Assembly (NCBI GenBank): GCA_002773285.1
Contig: PFBM01000010.1
Coordinates: 1 to 35,233, forward strand
Source of the DNA: Candidatus Kaiserbacteria bacterium CG10_big_fil_rev_8_21_14_0_10_59_10
GTDB lineage: Bacteria > Patescibacteriota > Minisyncoccia > Phycocordibacterales > UBA2100
Length of the DNA stretch: 35,233 nucleotides
Reading direction: 5' to 3'
Shown: piece after piece, positions 31,954-35,233 of the stretch
Position numbering within the stretch: the stretch's first letter is position 1
Layout: the number at the start of each line of letters is the position of its first letter
Made by a program: the position numbers and the translations under genes
The notes under the pieces: generated by a model
Databases searched by the model: none
Told to the model about the DNA's origin: nothing
What the model saw: the letters and a program-made list of their open reading frames with translations, nothing else

Positions 31954-31977
31954 TTCCTCGGGACGTGCCCCGAGGAA
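31954..31977 (-). terminator. hairpin after the 209-aa protein gene
   Basis: A 9-bp stem TTCCTCGGG/CCCGAGGAA with a 6-nt loop, 3 nt after the stop of the gene at 31981. No T-run on the minus strand; on the plus strand CCTTTATT follows. Confidence 0.5.
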
Positions 31978-31980
31978 CCT

Positions 31981-32610
31981 TTATTGCTTCAACCCTTCCA
32001 ACCCCTTTATCCGTATACCCGGATTGACTGTCGGCGCCGTTACTTTCGGTCGTGCGCCGCCGGACTCCAGAGAGCCACCGAACTCGTCCGGCGGCAGATC
32101 GGTCGAGAGAACACACTCGACGGAGAGCACGTCGCGGCTCGGGTCCGCGAACAGGCCGCGGCTCTCCTGCTGCACGCTGTACGAGAAAATGATGTGCGCC
32201 GCTCCTTCCTCCTCACAGGCGAACGTTGCCACCTCCGAAGTGATGCCGCGCTCCGTCTCGTCCGGCGGCGTTTCCACCTCCGGGCGCCCGACTATAACTC
32301 TCTCACCTGACACTATTACCGCCGGCCCGTCCACGACGTATTCGCCCTCTAGTCGCCATGGTCTTTGATACGGCTCCGTCGGCTCCCAGACACCCTGATA
32401 CTCCTCCAGCTTCGGCGTCACGGTCGTAACGACGGCCGTAACGCTGAAGGACTCGCCTATGGCAAAGACAGCCCGCTCCGGTATTTGGAAATCGATGGTA
32501 TACCGCGGCAGCGTTTCCCCCTCGTCTGATTGCATGAATAAAAAGTACGCTCCGATGCCCACAACTAGTACCGCCCCCGCAAAGGCCAAGATGGCCGCTT
32601 GTTTACTCAT
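31981..32610 (-). CDS. membrane-anchored exported protein, beta-rich (209 aa)
   Basis: Starts at ATG 32610 (MSKQAAILAFAGAVLVVGIGAYFLF), chosen because TGC-TACAGT ends 7 nt upstream. It has one N-terminal membrane helix. The exported part reads as consecutive beta strands (YTIDFQIPERAVFAIGESFSVTAVVTT, GPAVIVSGERVIVG, TFACEEEGAAHIIFSYSV), an immunoglobulin- or adhesin-like layout, and ends in a Gly/Pro-rich tail. I recognise no named family. The promoter and first 16 codons are duplicated at 34412-34501. Confidence 0.7.
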   Translation of the reverse strand: MSKQAAILAFAGAVLVVGIGAYFLFMQSDEGETLPRYTIDFQIPERAVFAIGESFSVTAVVTTVTPKLEEYQGVWEPTEPYQRPWRLEGEYVVDGPAVIVSGERVIVGRPEVETPPDETERGITSEVATFACEEEGAAHIIFSYSVQQESRGLFADPSRDVLSVECVLSTDLPPDEFGGSLESGGARPKVTAPTVNPGIRIKGLEGLKQ

Positions 32611-32652
32611 GTATTTCACTGTAGCACGCCGCTACATGAAGCCGCAATATCA
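32563..32652. repeat. 90-bp direct repeat R2, copy a
   Basis: About 94% identical (5 mismatches in 90) to 34412-34501, same orientation. Copy a holds the promoter and first codons of the 209-aa gene. Confidence 0.9.
32618..32626 (-). promoter_or_regulatory. extended -10 of the 209-aa protein gene
   Basis: TGC-TACAGT then 7 nt and the ATG at 32610. The same element is kept in repeat copy b. Confidence 0.5.
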
Positions 32653-32952
32653 TTCGAAAACGCTATATATGAGGACTTTCGCAATGGAAAGTCACACCTT
32701 GTTGCCCAACTCGGTACCGCACCCCACAGGTCAATAACCACAAAGCATTTCAGCGTACCAAGCGTGCGCGCGACTGATGCCTGTTGGTATGGGTCAGTGT
32801 GAGCGCATTTGAAGGGCTTTCGGTGGTTTTGGGAAGACAAACGAGAGGGGCCTGCATGACTCAGCCGATTGAGTCATTCACCAGCACGTAATTCGGGTGT
32901 CTTTGACAGCCTTATGATTTTTCCAACATATTGTGAGTGTTGTGAATACTGA
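32653..32952. other. 300-bp region without a gene
   Basis: No credible ORF. It contains two short hairpins, GACTTTC-GCAATG-GAAAGTC (about 32674-32693) and ATGACTCA-GCCGAT-TGAGTCAT (about 32855-32876). Neither has a T-run. Confidence 0.5.
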
Positions 32953-32958
32953 TATCTT
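32953..32958 (+). promoter_or_regulatory. -10 of the exonuclease gene
   Basis: TGA-TATCTT followed by TTAGTG (6 nt) and the ATG at 32965. Confidence 0.55.
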
Positions 32959-32964
32959 TTAGTG

Positions 32965-33582
32965 ATGGAACATGGTACTGAAAATCAGTCGCGCCTGAAA
33001 GTAAAATTTCCCGCTGAATTTATTCTGTTCGACTTTGAATATACAGCGTGGGAAAAGAGCGATGAACGCAATTGGTCTGGCCCAGGTGAACATAGAGAAA
33101 TAATCCAGATCGGCGCTATCAAAGTCTCCGCGACAACCCTTTCCGAAACCGATTCGCTTCTAGATTACGTTCGCCCGGAAAAAAATCCGGAATTGTCAGA
33201 CTTCATTATTCAGCTCACCGGGATTACGCAGACCGACATCGAGAGTCGTGGAATTCCATTCTCGCAAGCTCTGAAAAAACTTGAGGAATTTATTGGCGGC
33301 CTGCGTGCATACTGTTGGGGACGAGACATAGAAGTACTGAAGGAGAACTGCGAACTGCTGCAAGTATCTACTTCCTTGAGCTCCGACCATCTCACTAACC
33401 TGCGCCCGCTGATGGCGCCGATTTTTCTAAACCTCGGTGTGGACATTGATGCGTATTCGAGCGGAACGCTCATTCAAGCTTTTGAAGACGAGCCCTTATT
33501 GAAAGCGCATGACGCTTTGAACGACATGCGCAATCTCTTGTCCGCTATCCGTTACGTACGGGAATATGTAACAATCGCGTGA
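32965..33582 (+). CDS. DEDDh-family 3'-5' exonuclease
   Basis: 205 aa from ATG 32965 (the preceding GTG is less likely). The four acidic residues of the DEDD fold are visible: D and E in LFDFEYT, D in CWGRDIEVL, and the last D together with the catalytic H in KAHDALNDMRNLL. This is the DEDDh signature, shared by DnaQ/RNase T/ERI-1-type enzymes. It degrades nucleic acid 3' ends, and whether the substrate is RNA or DNA cannot be told. The insertion KSDERNWSGPGEHREIIQIG after the first motif resembles KapD/ERI-1-like proteins. A nucleotidyltransferase gene with its own SD follows after 75 nt on the same strand. Confidence 0.85.
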   Translation: MEHGTENQSRLKVKFPAEFILFDFEYTAWEKSDERNWSGPGEHREIIQIGAIKVSATTLSETDSLLDYVRPEKNPELSDFIIQLTGITQTDIESRGIPFSQALKKLEEFIGGLRAYCWGRDIEVLKENCELLQVSTSLSSDHLTNLRPLMAPIFLNLGVDIDAYSSGTLIQAFEDEPLLKAHDALNDMRNLLSAIRYVREYVTIA

Positions 33583-33657
33583 GTAGGTTGACACAGATTT
33601 CTTTCTCTGCACTATTGCTGAAGTTGAAAAAGCGAAATCGTTTAAGGAGACGCATAG

Positions 33658-34348
33658 ATGGATATTGTGATTCTGGCGGGTGGCAGAGGCAGCCGCATGG
33701 GAGCCTTGTCGCATCGGAAACAGAAAGGAACGTTACGATTTCAAAGCAGGTCGATTCTTGCGCGGATCGTTGACAGCATCCTCGCACAGAAAGAAATCAA
33801 TACGGTCTGGGTCGCGACAGGTATCTGCGGGCACGGCGCATCCTGAAGGACGCGGGAGGATCAAAGTCATCGACGCTCCACACATAACGGGCGAATTACC
33901 GAGGTTCGTCCATGTTGTCGGATATATGGGCGGATACCGAAGCTGTCTGGTGAAGGGGGTCGACACGTTGTTGCCATCAAAAGTGATCGCTTCGATGATG
34001 CAACGCGCGAATGAATTGCAAGGCAGTGCCGCGGTAATCGCCGTGTCACACAGGATTGAGATCGCTCCGACGCATCATCGCGTTCACCTGCGCGGCGATA
34101 TTGTTGAAGCATACGATCCCCCGGAACGCCTACCGCAAGGGGCAGATCCTAGACTCTATCTTGACGTAGGTATGCGTTACTTTCCAGCGCGACTCGTTCG
34201 TGAAATGGCTGGCCTACCTCTGCATCAGGGCACAGACTTCGTGGACGGATTCCTGAAGTCGAGAGTCGAGCATGGCGAGCATGTCCACGCTATTGTGTTT
34301 GCCGATCGTTGGCGGCACTTTGCTTCTGGCATGGACTTCCTGAAATGA
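33658..34348 (+). pseudogene. sugar-nucleotide-type nucleotidyltransferase, broken by repeat R1
   Basis: The 5' part from ATG 33658 (behind a good SD, AAGGAG) carries the NTP-binding signature MDIVILAGGRGSRMG and reads to NTVWVATG. It then enters the 46-bp R1 sequence and stops at 33844-33846. The matching 3' part is in another frame from about 33856: RIKVIDAPHITGELPRFVHVVGY, LYLDVGMRYFPARLV, TDFVDGFLKS. R1 has replaced or been inserted into the region after the beta strand that follows the nucleotide-binding loop, and its length (46, not a multiple of 3) breaks the frame. The intact enzyme would couple a nucleotide to a sugar or similar phosphate. It is followed by a good terminator. Confidence 0.8.
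33810..33855. repeat. 46-bp direct repeat R1, copy b
   Basis: Identical to 31537-31582. It interrupts the nucleotidyltransferase gene. Confidence 0.92.
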
Positions 34349-34367
34349 CGGGACGTGTGGCAGTTCC

Positions 34368-34402
34368 GAGACCCTTGCCTGTTAGCGGCGAGGGTCTCTT
34401 TT
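34368..34402 (+). terminator. terminator after the nucleotidyltransferase
   Basis: A 12-bp stem (one G-U) GAGACCCTTGCC / GGCGAGGGTCTC with loop TGTTAGC, followed by TTTTAA. Confidence 0.85.
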
Positions 34403-34411
34403 AACGCCGAA

Positions 34412-34501
34412 AACTAGTACCGCCCCCGCAAATGCCAATATGGCCGCTTGTTTACTCATATATGTGACTGTAGCACGCCGCTACATGAAGCCGCAATATC
34501 A
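34412..34501. repeat. 90-bp direct repeat R2, copy b (truncated gene start)
   Basis: A copy of the promoter and first codons of the 209-aa gene. On the minus strand TGCTACAGT, 7 nt, then an ATG opening a 24-codon ORF (MSKQAAILAFAGAVLVFGVK...) that runs off the duplicated part and stops. Confidence 0.9.
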
Positions 34502-34596
34502 CAAGCGTCATTGCGATACGCCCCTCCCATTCTCCGACCCTCTTCCAAGTCCCGATGTGAAGTGCGCAGGCACTTCGCTCCCCCTTCAACAGCAGC

Positions 34597-34632
34597 AAAA
34601 GCAAAACGCCCCTTGTGGGGCGCTTTGCTTTT
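34597..34632 (-). terminator. terminator after tRNA-fMet
   Basis: A 16-bp stem with one mismatch and loop TTGT, GC-rich at the loop end (CGCCCC/GGGGCG). On the minus strand it continues into TTTTGCTTTTGC. It starts 5 nt after the tRNA. Confidence 0.85.
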
Positions 34633-34637
34633 GGCTG

Positions 34638-34709
34638 TTGCGGGGGCGGGACTTGCACCCGCGACCTCCAGGTTATGAGCCTGGCGAGCTACTACTGCTC
34701 CACCCCGCT
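34638..34709 (-). tRNA. initiator tRNA-fMet(CAT)
   Basis: Body GCGGGG/CCCCGC with mismatched A1-A72, the initiator feature (usually C1-A72). Anticodon arm CCAGG-CTCATAA-CCTGG (CAT) and T arm GCGGG-TGCAAGT-CCCGC. The D loop is short (AGTAGTA) and gives A18, while the T loop gives G55. The three G-C pairs typical of initiators are reduced to A-U, G-C, G-C. CCA is not encoded. Confidence 0.92.
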
Positions 34710-34743
34710 AGCAAAAGGGTAGCACGACTTACGGTCGGAAGCC

Positions 34744-34764
34744 AGAAACTAGAAGCTAGAAGCT
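34744..34764. repeat. 7-bp tandem repeat
   Basis: AGAAACT followed by two AGAAGCT units, 4 bp from the end of the last gene. The unit is related to the CTACAAG repeat before ftsX (20575). Confidence 0.75.
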
Positions 34765-34768
34765 AATT

Positions 34769-35233
34769 TTACTCAATATAGCGGAATTCGCGGAAGACCT
34801 GCTCATACATGCGAATGACGCGCCGCGCTTCGCGCGCCGTGAGCCCGTGCTCGCTCCCCTCGTGCGCGACACGATTCCTGACGCGGTGCGCCTCCCAGGC
34901 GAGGTCGATAGTGTTGAACTTATCCCGTCCCACCTGCTTCATTTTGTCCGACATGGTCTCGCCGCGAAGCCCAAGCGTATCCAAGAGGTCGTTCAGCATG
35001 ATATCCGCCTCCAGGATGGCGAGCCGCCACTTATGGTCATCGTCGGAGCTTACCTGCTCCAGAACACGCTGCCACCGCAACTCGGTGCGCGAAACGTCCC
35101 TTGCGGCAACCGGGCGCACATCCGCGAGGCGCGCTCGCCTCTCCTCCTCGCGTATCTGGCGGATCCGTATGACGCAATAGAGCATCACCGCGGATAGCAC
35201 CAGGCCAAAAAGAACCGCAAGCGCGTACCACCC
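34769..35233 (-). CDS. membrane-anchored protein with HEPN-like Rx4H motif (5' end outside window)
   Basis: The frame is open to the window edge. One membrane helix (WYALAVLFGLVLSAVMLYCV) is followed by a charged linker and an all-helical cytoplasmic domain. This domain contains ILEADIMLNDLLDTLGLRG and EAHRVRNRVAHEGSEHGLTAREARRVI. RNRVAH fits the R-x4-H motif seen in HEPN-domain RNases, and the helix pattern around it also fits. Proteins like this are frequent in CPR genomes and no function is established to my knowledge. A nuclease role is inference from the motif. The GTG start proposed in the ORF track (35200) lies inside the membrane helix and is not the start. Confidence 0.65.
   Translation of the reverse strand, partial: GWYALAVLFGLVLSAVMLYCVIRIRQIREEERRARLADVRPVAARDVSRTELRWQRVLEQVSSDDDHKWRLAILEADIMLNDLLDTLGLRGETMSDKMKQVGRDKFNTIDLAWEAHRVRNRVAHEGSEHGLTAREARRVIRMYEQVFREFRYIE

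Noticed and set aside
1698-34348. Recoding of UGA as glycine (Gracilibacteria/SR1 type)
   Set aside because: prfB is intact, genes such as the restriction subunit end in TGA, and no frame shows in-frame UGA at conserved glycines.

Overview
The window looks like a chromosome segment of a Candidate Phyla Radiation (Patescibacteria) bacterium, probably a Parcubacteria/Kaiserbacteria-type lineage. This is inferred from gene content and style: compact housekeeping genes with shortened domains (an N-terminally reduced RF2), many small single-helix membrane proteins, DUF5667/ECF-sigma genes, group I introns in tRNA and few recognisable pathways. UGA is used as a normal stop and prfB is present, so this is code 11 rather than a UGA-glycine lineage.

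Layout. 1-1.2 kb: end of an alpha/beta hydrolase, a dual-specificity phosphatase and a SemiSWEET transporter on the + strand. 1.3-5 kb: a receiver-only response regulator and a 1101-aa CheB-CheR-PAS-PAS-histidine kinase fusion. 5.1-5.8 kb: decayed DNA with an sppA remnant. 5.8-12 kb: a type III-like restriction-modification island, mod | operator | fic - res - small acidic protein. 12.1-17.4 kb: tRNA-Gln, tgt, a 13-bp minisatellite, a CapA-like protein, an ArsR-like regulator surrounded by three copies of a long palindrome, a divergent membrane protein/protein kinase pair, and a 3'-truncated guaB. 17.4-24.7 kb: pyrG, ftsE-ftsX, prfB, tRNA-Thr, hsp20, a possible structured RNA region, an ECF sigma factor and DUF5667. 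26-31.5 kb: tRNA-Thr, HD and small membrane proteins, a tRNA-Asp(GUC) interrupted by a group I intron with a LAGLIDADG gene lying upstream and running into the tRNA, tRNA-Met, a PKD exoprotein and an FAD monooxygenase. 31.5-35.2 kb: small exported proteins, a DEDDh exonuclease, a broken nucleotidyltransferase carrying duplicated pieces of neighbouring genes, tRNA-fMet and a membrane-anchored HEPN-like protein cut by the window end.

Strongest observations. (1) The stop codon of the tRNA-Asp homing endonuclease spans the 5' splice site, so making this protein, RNase P processing and intron splicing compete on one transcript. (2) At least a dozen genes have a -10-like hexamer ending about 6 nt before the start codon, often with an upstream TG, which predicts widespread leaderless mRNAs and fixes many starts. 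(3) Three copies of a CTTATTCGCGCGAATAAG-centred palindrome surround arsR, one over its promoter. (4) A Fic protein lies inside the restriction operon behind a promoter with a 10-bp inverted repeat. (5) Both CAU tRNAs carry A18/G55 in place of G18/U55.

Everything here was read by eye from the sequence and the ORF track. No database or folding program was run.
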